Notes: generated by a model from the sequence alone, not told the origin. A stretch of DNA of 64,000 bases from JAHRAW01 sp965249835 (GCA_965249835.1 CBDFMY010000003.1:1116001-1180000), one strand, 5' to 3'; shown: positions 29,222 through 38,908, counted from the first letter of the stretch. Numbers and translations are program-made.

Positions 29222-29237
29222 CTTCAAGGCACGACAA

Positions 29238-29666
29238 ATGAAACACGTCAACCTGTCCCCCGACCTCGAAAAGAAAAAGGAAGAAATCATGCAGCAGTTC
29301 CGCCAAGACAACGGCCCGGACAATCCAATCGAGCCGCCCGCGGCGGAAGGCTCAACGCCGCCGCCGGAGGTCCTGCGGGAGCGGGTGGTCGAAGCGTTGA
29401 AACAAATTTATGATCCGGAAATACCGGTCAACATTTACGACCTCGGATTAATCTACCGAGTCGAAATCAAAGATGGTTTCGCCGAGGTGGACATGACCCT
29501 GACCGCGCCCGGTTGCCCGGTGGCGCAAACTTTTCCCGGTATGGTGGAAGGGTCGGTCAAACTGGTGCCGGGCATTTCCGGCGCGGTTGTGGAACTGGTG
29601 TGGGACCCACCGTGGACGCAAACGCTAATCAGCGAAGCGGCGCGGCTGGAGTTGGGTTTGATATGA
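29238..29666 (+). CDS. DUF59/MIP18-family Fe-S assembly protein (SufT-like)
   Basis: 142 residues: a flexible acidic/proline N-terminus (1-45) then a DUF59 domain with YDPEIPVNIYDLGLIYRVEI and the TLTAPGCPVA motif with its conserved Cys. DUF59 proteins in SUF operons help Fe-S maturation. Overlaps the following Rieske gene by four bases. Confidence 0.85.
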   Translation: MKHVNLSPDLEKKKEEIMQQFRQDNGPDNPIEPPAAEGSTPPPEVLRERVVEALKQIYDPEIPVNIYDLGLIYRVEIKDGFAEVDMTLTAPGCPVAQTFPGMVEGSVKLVPGISGAVVELVWDPPWTQTLISEAARLELGLI

Positions 29667-29980
29667 GCGACTGGATTAATGCCGTCTCAACGCAAGACCT
29701 CGCGGCCGGCGAACACACGGTGGTGGAAATAGACGGTGTGTCAATCGCCCTGTTCAATCTGGAAGGAGAGTTCTACGCCATCGAAGATGTGTGCACCCAC
29801 GACGGTAGCGAAATCGCCGATGGTTGCATCGTCGATGGCGCCATCGAATGTCCGCGCCACGGTGCGCGTTTCGACATCAAAACCGGTGCCGTAGCCGCAC
29901 CGCCTGCATTTGAACCGGTTGATACTTTTCCGGTGAGGGTGGTTGAGGGGGTGGTGCAAGTTAAAGACGACCGCTTCTAA
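29663..29980 (+). CDS. Rieske [2Fe-2S] protein, NirD/ferredoxin type
   Basis: 105 residues. A single Rieske domain with both halves of the cluster site: CTHDGSEIADG (CxH) and CPRHGARFD (CxxH). Such small Rieske proteins donate electrons to dioxygenases or accompany SUF genes. Its TAA is directly followed by the murA ATG, so it may be co-transcribed with murA. Confidence 0.88.
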   Translation: MSDWINAVSTQDLAAGEHTVVEIDGVSIALFNLEGEFYAIEDVCTHDGSEIADGCIVDGAIECPRHGARFDIKTGAVAAPPAFEPVDTFPVRVVEGVVQVKDDRF

Positions 29981-31264
29981 ATGGATAAACTCATTGCCAC
30001 GGGCAGGGGGCCTCTCAAAGGCGAGGTGCGAATTTCCGGCGCAAAAAATGCCGCGTTGCCAGTGATGATCGCGTCGTTGCTGACCGAGAAAACTCTTACC
30101 ATCAGCAACATTCCTCACCTGCACGACATCACCACCACCATGGAATTGCTCGGACGCCTGGGTGTCAAATTGCAAGTGGATGAAAAATTATCCATCGAAG
30201 CGGATGCGTCCGAAATCACCAGCGTGATTGCGCCATATGAATTAGTGCGAACCATGCGTGCATCAATTTTGGTGCTGGGTCCGTTGCTGGCGCGTTTCGG
30301 CAAAGCCGAAGTGTCGCTGCCCGGCGGTTGCGCCATCGGTTCGCGCCCGGTGAATTTACATATCCAGGGACTCGAAGCGATGGGCGCGGAAGTGGTCATC
30401 GACGGCGGCTATATCAAGGCGAATGCCGAGCGACTTCGCGGCGCGCGCATCTGCATGGATTTGAGTTCGGTTACCGGTACCGAAAATCTGATGATGGCGG
30501 CGACCCTCGCCGATGGCGTCACCGTCATCGAAAACGCCGCGCTCGAACCGGAAGTCAGCGACCTTGCCGACTGCCTGAATGCCATGGGCGCGAAAATCAG
30601 CGGTGCGGGTGGCGACCAGATCACCATTGAGGGCGTGGAGAAACTCGGTGGCGCAACGCATCGCGTCATCCCCGATCGCATCGAAGCCGGCACTTTTTTG
30701 GTGGCGGCAACGATTTCCCGCGGCGAAATAAAAGTGAAAGACGTGATTCCCGAACAACTCAAAGCGGTGCTGGAAAAATTGACCGAGGCGGGCGCGCATG
30801 TCGAAACCGGCGATAACTGGATTTACTTGAAGGCGCCGAGCGGCGCGATAAAATCGGTGGATATTCGCACCGCGCCCTATCCGGATTTTCCGACCGACAT
30901 GCAAGCGCAGTTTGTATTGCTCAACAGCATCGCCGACGGCACCGCCACGGTGGTTGAGACCGTGTTTGAAAATCGCTACATGCATGTTCACGAATTACAA
31001 CGCATGGGCGCGAACATTGAGTTGGATGGCAACACCGCGATCATCCGCGGCGTCGAACAGTTGCACGGTGCGCCGGTCATGGCGACCGACTTGCGCGCCT
31101 CGGCCTGCTTGGTGCTTGCCGGGTTGATTGCCGACGGCGAGACCCTCATCGACCGCATCTATCACATCGACCGCGGTTACGATTGCATCGAAGAAAAATT
31201 GTCGCAGATAGGCGCCGCCATCCGCCGCGTGCCCGGCAATTACTTCGACCGCTTGACCGCTTGA
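29981..31264 (+). CDS. murA: UDP-N-acetylglucosamine 1-carboxyvinyltransferase
   Basis: 427 residues. First committed step of peptidoglycan precursor synthesis. SGAKNAALPVMIA at the N-terminus and the active-site Cys in LPGGCAIGSRPVNLH (about residue 115) show a fosfomycin-sensitive type. hisD starts one base after its stop; hisG, which lies between murA and hisD in many relatives, is missing. Confidence 0.96.
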   Translation: MDKLIATGRGPLKGEVRISGAKNAALPVMIASLLTEKTLTISNIPHLHDITTTMELLGRLGVKLQVDEKLSIEADASEITSVIAPYELVRTMRASILVLGPLLARFGKAEVSLPGGCAIGSRPVNLHIQGLEAMGAEVVIDGGYIKANAERLRGARICMDLSSVTGTENLMMAATLADGVTVIENAALEPEVSDLADCLNAMGAKISGAGGDQITIEGVEKLGGATHRVIPDRIEAGTFLVAATISRGEIKVKDVIPEQLKAVLEKLTEAGAHVETGDNWIYLKAPSGAIKSVDIRTAPYPDFPTDMQAQFVLLNSIADGTATVVETVFENRYMHVHELQRMGANIELDGNTAIIRGVEQLHGAPVMATDLRASACLVLAGLIADGETLIDRIYHIDRGYDCIEEKLSQIGAAIRRVPGNYFDRLTA

Positions 31265-31265
31265 C

Positions 31266-32612
31266 ATGCCCGCTTTATCGATCGCCACGCTCAATAGTGC
31301 CGCCGATAATTTCGATGACAAACTGACGCAGTTGCTGGCGCGAGACGGTGAACCGAATCAAGCGGTGGAAGCCGTCACGGCGAAGATTATCGCCGCCGTG
31401 CGCCGTGACGGCGATGCCGCGTTGGTGGAATTGACCGCACGTTTTGATCATCACCAGGTCGACCACGCACGGGCGTTTGAATTGTCGTGTGCGCAAATGA
31501 CCTCGGCGTTGAAATCGCTGGAATCCACCGAGCCGAAAGTTGCCGCCGCATTGCGCGCCGCCGCACGCAGAATCAAACGCTATCATCACGTTGAATCGCA
31601 GCAGTCGTGGCAATTCGAAGAGCCCGACGGCACGCGACTCGGCCAGCGCATCACCCCGCTGGAGCGGGTCGGCATTTATGTTCCGGGGGGCAAGGCGGCG
31701 TATCCGTCCTCGGTATTGATGACCGCCATTCCCGCCAAAATCGCCGGCGTCGGCGAAATCATCATGGCCGTTCCCGCGCCAAATGGCGAGGTCAACCGTG
31801 CGGTGTTGGCGGCGGCGGCACTGACCGGCGTGGATCGCCTATTCACCATCGGCGGCGCCCAGGCAATTGCCGCGCTCGCCTACGGCACCGAAACGGTGCC
31901 GGCCGTGGACAAAATCGTTGGCCCCGGAAACAACTATGTAGCCGCCGCCAAACGCCAAGTGTTCGGCAAGGTTGGCATCGATACCATCGCCGGACCCTCC
32001 GAAGTGGTGGTCATCTGCGACCGCACCGCAAACAGCGACTGGGTAGCCATGGACTTGTTCGCCCAAGCCGAACACGACCAGCGCGCCCAGTCCATCGCCA
32101 TCACCGACAGCGAGCAAATGCTCGCCGCTATTCATCAATCCATAACCAATCTGCTTCCGCAAATGGCGCGCCGCGACATCATCACGTCCGCTCTCGCCAA
32201 TCACGGCGCGTTGGTCAAAGTCGCCGACCTTGACCAAGCGGTGGCGGTGTCCAACCGCATCGCGCCGGAGCATCTTGAATTGATGGTGACGCAACCTCGG
32301 CGGCTGGTTAAAAAAATCCGTCACGCCGGTGCCATTTTTATCGGCGTCCACAGTGCCGAATCGCTTGGCGATTACTGCGCCGGACCCAATCATGTATTGC
32401 CCACCGCTGGTGCCGCGCGCTTCAGTTCGCCGCTCGGCGTGTATGATTTCCAGAAGCGCAGCAGTTTGATTCAAGCAAGCGCACGCGGCGCGGAAAAACT
32501 GGCGGCAATCGCTTCCACGCTGGCGCGCTGTGAAGGGCTCGAGGCACACGCACGTTCGGCCGAGTATCGCCTGCCCGCGCAATCACCGCGCCGCAAGCGG
32601 ACACGACGATGA
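31266..32612 (+). CDS. hisD: Histidinol dehydrogenase
   Basis: 448 residues. Oxidises histidinol to histidine with NAD and Zn. IVGPGNNYVAAAKRQVFG, AGPSEVVVICD, the Zn-ligand motif QAEHDQRAQS and the catalytic RIAPEHLELM are present, and YCAGPNHVLPT follows. Overlaps hisC by four bases. Confidence 0.96.
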   Translation: MPALSIATLNSAADNFDDKLTQLLARDGEPNQAVEAVTAKIIAAVRRDGDAALVELTARFDHHQVDHARAFELSCAQMTSALKSLESTEPKVAAALRAAARRIKRYHHVESQQSWQFEEPDGTRLGQRITPLERVGIYVPGGKAAYPSSVLMTAIPAKIAGVGEIIMAVPAPNGEVNRAVLAAAALTGVDRLFTIGGAQAIAALAYGTETVPAVDKIVGPGNNYVAAAKRQVFGKVGIDTIAGPSEVVVICDRTANSDWVAMDLFAQAEHDQRAQSIAITDSEQMLAAIHQSITNLLPQMARRDIITSALANHGALVKVADLDQAVAVSNRIAPEHLELMVTQPRRLVKKIRHAGAIFIGVHSAESLGDYCAGPNHVLPTAGAARFSSPLGVYDFQKRSSLIQASARGAEKLAAIASTLARCEGLEAHARSAEYRLPAQSPRRKRTRR

Positions 32613-33709
32613 ACAAACAACCGAAACACATTTCCCCGCTGGTGCGAGAAGCAGTTCAAAACCTCGTTTCCTATCACGCACCGCCGGCCGAAGGTATGAT
32701 CAAACTCGACGCTATGGAAAACCCGTATCCAATACCGGCGGAATTGCGCGAGCAGTGGTTGTCGCGCCTCGCCGATGTGGAAGTCAATCGCTATCCCGAC
32801 CCGCGGTGTGAAACGCTGAAACGCAAGATTCGTAGCACCTTCACAATCGCCGATGACCACGGTCTGGTGCTTGGCAACGGCTCCGATGAATTGATTCAGA
32901 TGATCGCCATGCTGGTGGGTGGGCCCGAGTGCCGCGGTGGCGTGATGCTCTCGCCGACCCCGACATTTTCCATGTATCAACTAATCGCCACCGCCACCGG
33001 CAGCGAATTTGTCGGCGTGCCGTTACGCGTCGACCAGGGAATGTTCAGACTGGACGGCGATGCGCTGCTCGATGCCATCCGCCAACACCAACCAGTTTGC
33101 GTATTTTTGGCATGGCCCAACAACCCCACCGGAAATTGTTTCGATGAAGCCGTAATCACCGAAGTGCTGGAGCAAGCACCGGGAATCGTGGTGCTGGATG
33201 AAGCCTATTTCGCATTTTGCCGGCGCAGTTTTCTAATCCGCCTCCGGCAATTCCCGGATCTGATGGTGTTGCGTACGCTGTCCAAAAGCGGAATGGCCGG
33301 GCTGCGTCTGGGAATGTTAATCGCTCACCCGCTGTGGGCGCATCAACTGGAAAAAATTCGCTTGCCGTATAACATCAACAGCCTGACCCAGTGTAGCGCG
33401 GAGTTTTATCTTGAACATCATGACTTCATGCAAAAACAAGCCGACAAAATTATCGACCAGCGTAAAGTAGTGTTTGAGAAACTGGCGAACCTGCCCGGCG
33501 TGCACCCCTATCCGAGCGATGCGAACTTTATTTTGTTCCAACTGGAACAAGACGCAAAACAAATATATGACCGTCTGCTGGAGCGGCGCGTCTTGGTCAA
33601 AAATCTGCACTGCACCGATGCGGCGTTGCGCAACCACTTGCGCGTGACCATCGGCACCGAACACGAGAACAACCGCTTTCTAAAAGCGTTGAGTGAGAGT
33701 TTGTTTTGA
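32609..33709 (+). CDS. hisC: Histidinol-phosphate aminotransferase
   Basis: 366 residues, fold-type I PLP enzyme. The N-terminal MIKLDAMENPYPIP, the GNGSDELIQM cofactor region, WPNNPTGNCFDE, and the PLP lysine in LRTLSKSGMAGLRLGM are seen. Overlaps hisD by four bases. Other his genes are not in the window. Confidence 0.94.
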   Translation: MNKQPKHISPLVREAVQNLVSYHAPPAEGMIKLDAMENPYPIPAELREQWLSRLADVEVNRYPDPRCETLKRKIRSTFTIADDHGLVLGNGSDELIQMIAMLVGGPECRGGVMLSPTPTFSMYQLIATATGSEFVGVPLRVDQGMFRLDGDALLDAIRQHQPVCVFLAWPNNPTGNCFDEAVITEVLEQAPGIVVLDEAYFAFCRRSFLIRLRQFPDLMVLRTLSKSGMAGLRLGMLIAHPLWAHQLEKIRLPYNINSLTQCSAEFYLEHHDFMQKQADKIIDQRKVVFEKLANLPGVHPYPSDANFILFQLEQDAKQIYDRLLERRVLVKNLHCTDAALRNHLRVTIGTEHENNRFLKALSESLF

Positions 33710-33735
33710 TATGTGTCGCGGCTCGCGGGGTGCGC

Positions 33736-34947
33736 TTATGCGGACGCGGGTTTTGATTCCACACCCAGCATGGAGACGATGCGCTCGCATACCTTGTCCA
33801 TGCCATCGAGCATTCCGCTTGGGAGTTTGTCGGCCGGGCGGGGTTGAGCGGTCAAGTTTTCGAGTAGCGATTGCAGCCCGGCGGTGCCGGTTTGGTTGGG
33901 TTCCAACACCGTAACCAGGCCGAGTTCCGCGGCGCGACGGGCGCGGATTAATTGTTCGGTGCGCGGTTCCATGCGCGGTATGATGATGGCCGGTTTGTTG
34001 AAACTCAGTATTTCGCAGAAGGTGTTGTAACCGCCCATGGTGACTAGTCCTTCGGCGTTTTCGATAAGGCTTTCGATGCGCGGATGGAAATCGAGAACGG
34101 TTATGTTGGGTATGGATTCGCAACGGCGTTTCAACTGCGTACGTTTTTCTTCATCCATAAACGGGCCCAACACCACCAGCGCGGCGACCTCGGCGCGGCG
34201 GCGAGTTTGCAACACTTGTAGCACGAGTTCGACAACTTCTTCACCGTCCTTTCCGCCGCCGGGGGAGACCAGAATGTAAGGTTTGTCGATGGGCTGTATG
34301 AAGGAATCTTCCACCGATGGGCGTTTCAAGTAGCCGGTGAAAACGGTTTTACGATGGATTTCGGGTGTCAGGTCGATCCCCTGAAGCGGATCATAAAATT
34401 CCTTCAGCCCGTAAATCCAGATTTCGTCGTATAACTCCTGCAACGCCGGTCGCACCGCTTTTCTGCTCCATTCAATGCGCAGTGCTTCGGGGTTGTCCAC
34501 CACATCCCGCAGACCGAGAACTGTGCGCGTGCCGCCGTCTCGCAACATCTTCAAGGTTTTGTTAACTTCGCCTTCCAGCCCCAGCGGTTCCTTGTCCACC
34601 AAAAACAAATCCGGGTTAAACACTTTCGCAGTCTGGCGGATGATGGCTTCGCGCATTGCCATGGTTTGGTCGAGGTCGATGTGCAACCCCAGCGAGGTGT
34701 AACTGCCGTCCTTGAGTTTGATGACGCCGGGGATGCGGACAAAATCCACGCGTGCGCGAAATTCAAAACTACCGATGACCGGCGACCCGGACAGAATTAA
34801 CACCGAGATTCCTTTGAAGCGGCCGACCAGTTCGTGAGCGATTGCCCGGCAACGGCGCAAGTGGCCGAGGCCAAAAGTGTCGTGGCTATAAATCAGCACC
34901 CGCGCATTATCCAGCCGACTTGGTGTGGAAGTGGTCATGGTCGGCAT
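33736..34947 (-). CDS. MurG-like (GT28-type) predicted glycosyltransferase
   Basis: 403 residues from the ATG at 34947 (34938 also possible); the longer open frame upstream runs through a REP-like repeat and is not used. N-terminus VLIYSHDTFGLGHLRRCRAIAHEL is a nucleotide-sugar glycosyltransferase start; C-terminal GLVTMGGYNTFCEILSFNKPAIIIPR matches the acceptor/donor loop of the MurG/GT28 superfamily. Substrate unknown; may act in exopolysaccharide or glycolipid synthesis. Minus strand, converging with hisC. Confidence 0.75.
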   Translation of the reverse strand: MPTMTTSTPSRLDNARVLIYSHDTFGLGHLRRCRAIAHELVGRFKGISVLILSGSPVIGSFEFRARVDFVRIPGVIKLKDGSYTSLGLHIDLDQTMAMREAIIRQTAKVFNPDLFLVDKEPLGLEGEVNKTLKMLRDGGTRTVLGLRDVVDNPEALRIEWSRKAVRPALQELYDEIWIYGLKEFYDPLQGIDLTPEIHRKTVFTGYLKRPSVEDSFIQPIDKPYILVSPGGGKDGEEVVELVLQVLQTRRRAEVAALVVLGPFMDEEKRTQLKRRCESIPNITVLDFHPRIESLIENAEGLVTMGGYNTFCEILSFNKPAIIIPRMEPRTEQLIRARRAAELGLVTVLEPNQTGTAGLQSLLENLTAQPRPADKLPSGMLDGMDKVCERIVSMLGVESKPASA

Positions 34948-35042
34948 GGTCGGTTTCGTGGAAAGAGTTTTGTCAGATTCCCGTCTGCACGGGAATGACG
35001 GGGGATGCACCGTGCCGCCGATGCCGGGCGATTGCAAAACGA

Positions 35043-35774
35043 TCAGGCCGGGTCTTTGCTTTCGCCCGATTCCGCATCGAACAACAACACGACGGCTTGC
35101 AATAGTTGCGCGACTTTTTCCGGGTCCTGCTCGCGCTCGACCCATTCATACTCGCTGGCTTTGTTTAAGTTTTGATAGGTCTTCTCGATTTTTTTCCGGC
35201 TACGATGGGAGACATGCAAGTTGGTTCCGCCCGCGCTGTTTCTTTCCAGGCGGACGGTGAACTTGTCGAGGGCGGTGCGACGTGCGGCAAAGGCATCAAA
35301 CAACTCAACGGCGATGGCACCGATTCCCGCACCGGCCGGCGCGCTTTTGGTCTTGACGAACCAGTCGGTTTCCATCAAACCCGCTTCGGGCAGATAAATT
35401 GCCAGATCAATCTCTTCAAAAGCCCAAAACTCGGTCAGTTTGCGCCACACCACCTCGGCATCGGCATCGATTTCCAGCCACGACCGGCCCTGGTTGGTTT
35501 GAATGGTGGCACCGATGACTTTGGGCAACACCTCGTAGCCGGGCCCGGCATCGCCTTTCTGATTTTCCCGCACCTTGTCGTTGGAAGACGCCAACAAATC
35601 CGGCGGCAACGCTAACGCGGCCCGGCCGGTGCTCTTTTTCTGGATGGAAAACAACGAATCTTCGTCGTGCGAATCCTTGCCCCGTCGGCCTTCCTCGGGC
35701 TCCTTCGAATTGGACGAACACGACAACAGTAACAAAGCGGCAACGAAAACGGTAAAAACACGCAATCTAATCAT
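35043..35774 (-). CDS. bamC: Outer-membrane assembly lipoprotein BamC
   Basis: 243 residues from the ATG at 35774. Lipobox LLLLSC within the first 20 residues, a disordered acidic linker, LPPDLLA, then one or two helix-grip domains (IQTNQGRSWLEIDADAEVVWRKLTEFW). BamC is a lipoprotein of the BAM complex that inserts outer-membrane proteins. The usual dapA neighbour is not present. Length is shorter than E. coli BamC (344), so perhaps only one C-terminal domain. Confidence 0.7.
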   Translation of the reverse strand: MIRLRVFTVFVAALLLLSCSSNSKEPEEGRRGKDSHDEDSLFSIQKKSTGRAALALPPDLLASSNDKVRENQKGDAGPGYEVLPKVIGATIQTNQGRSWLEIDADAEVVWRKLTEFWAFEEIDLAIYLPEAGLMETDWFVKTKSAPAGAGIGAIAVELFDAFAARRTALDKFTVRLERNSAGGTNLHVSHRSRKKIEKTYQNLNKASEYEWVEREQDPEKVAQLLQAVVLLFDAESGESKDPA

Positions 35775-35864
35775 GGTTGGAATCGTCAATAAAAGGTGGC
35801 ATCAAGAGGCTTAATTTACCATAGTTTGAGGGGGTAACGCCGCATTGCGCTTGTCTTTTCGTCG

Positions 35865-36050
35865 CCATGCGGTGTTGCCCATCGTCACTCGGTCGGTCAC
35901 ATACTTAATGTATGCTCTCTCCCTCGCTCCTCGCGCGCCTTGCCTGACAACGAAAAAATCGCCGGGAGCGCCATGAATTGATTGGCGCGAGCGAAGCGAG
36001 CCCGAAGGGCGCGTATCAGGGATGATACGCGCAAAATTCGGCGCGCAATG
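35865..36050. repeat. Dispersed composite repeat, full copy
   Basis: The most complete copy of the unit seen at 6768, 6901, 15469 and (inverted) 37618. It ends in a hairpin of GCGCGTATCA, loop GGGA, TGATACGCGC, preceded by GCGAGCGAAGCGAGC. It sits between the ferredoxin gene and bamC. Confidence 0.75.
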
Positions 36051-36114
36051 TTTGTCTGGATGGTGCTCTTTCTATCTCCGGTCAAGCCCTTGTCGTTTAA
36101 TAGGGAAGAGCGAG

Positions 36115-36366
36115 TTATTGAACCGCCACCAAATTTTGGTATTTGCGCAAAAGTTCGGGTCGGGTTTCGGGGTGGTTGGGATCCTGGGGGATGCAGTTCA
36201 CCGGGCAGACTTCGACGCACTGGCTGGTTTCAAAATGCCCCACGCATTCGGTGCATCGCGTCCAGTCGATTTGATAGATTTCTTCGCCCTGAAAAATCGC
36301 ATCGTTCGGACATTCCGGTTCGCACACATCGCAGTTGATGCATTCATCGGTAATGAATAATGCCAT
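36115..36366 (-). CDS. 2[4Fe-4S] ferredoxin, YfhL type
   Basis: 83 residues. Two cluster-binding motifs: CINCDVCEPECP, and a second with an insert between the ligands, CTECVGHFETSQCVEVCP, the hallmark of the Alvin/YfhL ferredoxin group. The rsmD-coaD-fdx order is typical of gammaproteobacteria. Confidence 0.93.
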   Translation of the reverse strand: MALFITDECINCDVCEPECPNDAIFQGEEIYQIDWTRCTECVGHFETSQCVEVCPVNCIPQDPNHPETRPELLRKYQNLVAVQ

Positions 36367-36390
36367 GTGCCGAACCGCCTTCGCTCAGGA

Positions 36391-36876
36391 TTACTTCTGG
36401 TTGAATTTATCTTTGATCGCCTGAAAAACTTCGGCGTGCACGAAAGCGCCGATATCGCCGCCGTGGCGCGCGATCTCTTTGACCAAGGAAGCGGATACGA
36501 AAGTATAGTTTTCCGCCGGGGCGAGAAATACCGTTTCCAGTTTCGGTTGCAGCCGACGGTTCATGGACGCGAGTTGGAATTCATATTCAAAGTCGGACAC
36601 CGCTCGCAGTCCGCGCAGAATTACTTCGGCACCGGATTCGCAGGCGAAGTCAATCAGCAGCCCGGAAAATCCTACGACCTCTACATTTTTGATTGACCCT
36701 AACGCCAGTCGCGCCAATTCGATGCGCTCTTCCAGCGAGAACAGCGGGCTTTTTTCCGAATTCTCGGCAATAGCCAAAATCGTGTGGTCGAACATTCGCG
36801 CCGCACGCATGACCAGATCGCTGTGGCCATTGGTGATGGGGTCAAAGGTGCCCGGATAGACTGCAATTTTTTTCAT
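36391..36876 (-). CDS. coaD: Phosphopantetheine adenylyltransferase
   Basis: 161 residues from the ATG at 36876. Makes dephospho-CoA from phosphopantetheine and ATP. YPGTFDPITNGHSDL (with the TxGH-type nucleotidyltransferase motif), RGLRAVSDFEYEFQ and SASLVKEIARHGGD are all present. Ten bases after rsmD. Confidence 0.95.
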   Translation of the reverse strand: MKKIAVYPGTFDPITNGHSDLVMRAARMFDHTILAIAENSEKSPLFSLEERIELARLALGSIKNVEVVGFSGLLIDFACESGAEVILRGLRAVSDFEYEFQLASMNRRLQPKLETVFLAPAENYTFVSASLVKEIARHGGDIGAFVHAEVFQAIKDKFNQK

Positions 36877-36886
36877 GTTTGCCAAT

Positions 36887-37462
36887 TCAGGTTCGAATGA
36901 GCGTTGATTGAACCATACCGCAATGGTTTTCCCGAATGATATGCCAATTCGGTGGAATTGGTAAGGGCGTTTTCGTTTTTTGCGACACCTTTCGTGACTC
37001 AATATAAATCATCGCGCCCGGATTCAAAACCCCCCGCGCCTGCAGATTTTCGCAAGTTGCCTCAATTACATCGTTATCGAATGGCGGGTCGAGAAACAGA
37101 ATATCGAAGCCGCCGCCGGGTTGGTGTTGGCGGATGAATCGTTGCACCGGTCCGGCGAAAATTTCCACCGCATCCTCGGCCTGCAATTTCGTGCGATTTA
37201 CGCGCAACATGTCGATGGCTTTGGGGTGGGATTCCACCATCACCACTTTCGGCGCGCCGCGCGAAGCGGCTTCAAAACCGAACGCGCCGCTGCCGGCGAA
37301 CAAGTCAAGGCAGGTTTTATCACGCAGGTCATGGGGTAGCCAGTTGAACAAGGTTTCGCGCACCGCATCCGGCGATGGCCGCAAGGCGGGCGTGTCCGCA
37401 CAACGCACCCGACGGCTTTTCCATTGGCCGCCGATAATTCGAATTTGGTTACTTTTTTTCAT
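36887..37462 (-). CDS. rsmD: 16S rRNA (guanine966-N2)-methyltransferase
   Basis: 191 residues. IRIIGGQWKSRRV start, RPSPDAVRETLFNWL, SAM-binding LDLFAGSGAFGFEAASRGA and catalytic FLDPPFDND (DPPF). Methylates G966 of 16S rRNA. Divergent from ftsY with about 440 bases of repeat between. Confidence 0.94.
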   Translation of the reverse strand: MKKSNQIRIIGGQWKSRRVRCADTPALRPSPDAVRETLFNWLPHDLRDKTCLDLFAGSGAFGFEAASRGAPKVVMVESHPKAIDMLRVNRTKLQAEDAVEIFAGPVQRFIRQHQPGGGFDILFLDPPFDNDVIEATCENLQARGVLNPGAMIYIESRKVSQKTKTPLPIPPNWHIIRENHCGMVQSTLIRT

Positions 37463-37617
37463 GTGCCTTGGCGGGCAGTGCGACGCAGAATTATATCGTT
37501 AATCAGTAGGTAAACACGAAGCAGCCGACGCGGTCAGACACAAAGCCAGACTTTTTCTCGGTTACTTTGGCGTCTCAAAGAAAGTCACACTTTGCGATTC
37601 ACCATTGCCCGTAATTA

Positions 37618-37800
37618 GTCATTGCGCGCCGTATTTTGCGCGTATCATCCCTGATACGCGCCCTTCGGGCTCGCTTCGCTCGCGCCAATCAATTCATGGC
37701 GCTCCCGGCGATTTTTTCGTTGTCAGGCAAGGCGCGCGAGGAGCGAGGGAGGAGCAATACATTTAGTATGTGAACGACCGAGCGACGATGCGCAACATTA
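37618..37800. repeat. Dispersed composite repeat, inverted copy (rsmD-ftsY gap)
   Basis: Reverse-complement copy of the unit at 35865-36050, about 1.6 kb away. The two form a long inverted pair around fdx-coaD-rsmD, so inversion of that block by recombination is conceivable. The remaining gap 37463-37906 has no gene. Confidence 0.75.
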
Positions 37801-37906
37801 CACTACACAGCATAACAAGCCGTAATAAACCATGGCGACGAAAAGGCAAGCGCAATGGTGGCGGTTTTCAATGATAAGATAGTGGCACTTTTCGCGCAGT
37901 TTAACG

Positions 37907-38908
37907 ATGAAGTTTTCCCGACCTGCAACCACCGACACCGAATCCAAATCGGCCCGCCCGCAAAGCGGTGGTTTGTTTGCGCGACTGGCAAAAACGCGCC
38001 GCGGTCTGGCAAGTGGTTTGGCAGGGCTTTTTGGCGACGCGGGTGGACAGAATGAAAGCAACATTCAAAGTAAATCCAATGATGCGCAACTCGAAGAGTT
38101 GCACGACCAGTTACTACTCGCGGATGTTGGTGTGGATGCCAGTGAGCGAATTATTCAACGCTTGCGGGGCGATGCCGACAACAATAACGCCGACCGTTTG
38201 CTGTCATCGTTGCGCGTAGCGCTAACCGAAATTCTTGCGCCGTGCGAGCGGTCGTTGGTAATCGATGCGACCGCCAGGCCTTTTGTCATTCTCATGGTGG
38301 GGGTGAACGGCACCGGCAAGACCACCACGCTGGCGAAACTGGCCGGGCGGTTACGTGGCGATGGCGGCAAGGTCATGCTGGCGGCCTGCGATACCTTTCG
38401 CGCCGCCGCCATCGAGCAGTTGCAAACCTGGGGGCAGCGGCTGGAGGTGCCGGTGATTGCCCAGTCGCATGGTGCCGATGCCGCGGCGGTGGCTTACGAT
38501 GCGTATAGTGCCGCACTCGCTCGCGGCATGGATGTGTTGTTGATTGACACCGCCGGCCGTCAGCATACCCACGGCGATTTGATGGAGCAGTTGAAAAAAA
38601 TCAAACGGGTGTTGCATAAAGTGAATCCGGCGGTTCCGCACGAAACTTTGCTGACCGTGGACGCCGGCAACGGTTACAACGCGCTCTCCCAGGTCGAGCA
38701 TTTTCAGCAAGCCGTAGGGCTCAGCGGGTTGTGCGTGACCAAACTCGACGGCAGTGCCAAAGGCGGGATGGTGGTGGCGCTGGCGGAGCGCTTCGGGCTG
38801 CCGATTCGCTATGTCGGCACCGGTCAGGAGGCCGAGGACATCGACGAATTTTCCGCCGCCGAATTCGTCGCCGCGTTGTTGCCCGAAGCACCGCCAAATT
38901 ATTCCTGA
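37907..38908 (+). CDS. ftsY: Signal recognition particle receptor FtsY
   Basis: 333 residues: a basic membrane-binding start (about 1-45), then the NG domain with GVNGTGKTTTLAKLAG, DTAGRQHTHGDLMEQL, TKLDGSAKGG and GTGQEAEDIDEF. The acidic A domain of E. coli FtsY is nearly absent; short forms like this are common. Co-translational targeting of inner-membrane proteins. Confidence 0.96.
   Translation: MKFSRPATTDTESKSARPQSGGLFARLAKTRRGLASGLAGLFGDAGGQNESNIQSKSNDAQLEELHDQLLLADVGVDASERIIQRLRGDADNNNADRLLSSLRVALTEILAPCERSLVIDATARPFVILMVGVNGTGKTTTLAKLAGRLRGDGGKVMLAACDTFRAAAIEQLQTWGQRLEVPVIAQSHGADAAAVAYDAYSAALARGMDVLLIDTAGRQHTHGDLMEQLKKIKRVLHKVNPAVPHETLLTVDAGNGYNALSQVEHFQQAVGLSGLCVTKLDGSAKGGMVVALAERFGLPIRYVGTGQEAEDIDEFSAAEFVAALLPEAPPNYS

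Noticed and set aside
34948..35145. Upstream extension of the MurG-like gene (start at 35145)
   Set aside because: The extra residues cover a REP-like repeat and the end of bamC; the conserved domain starts after 34938.
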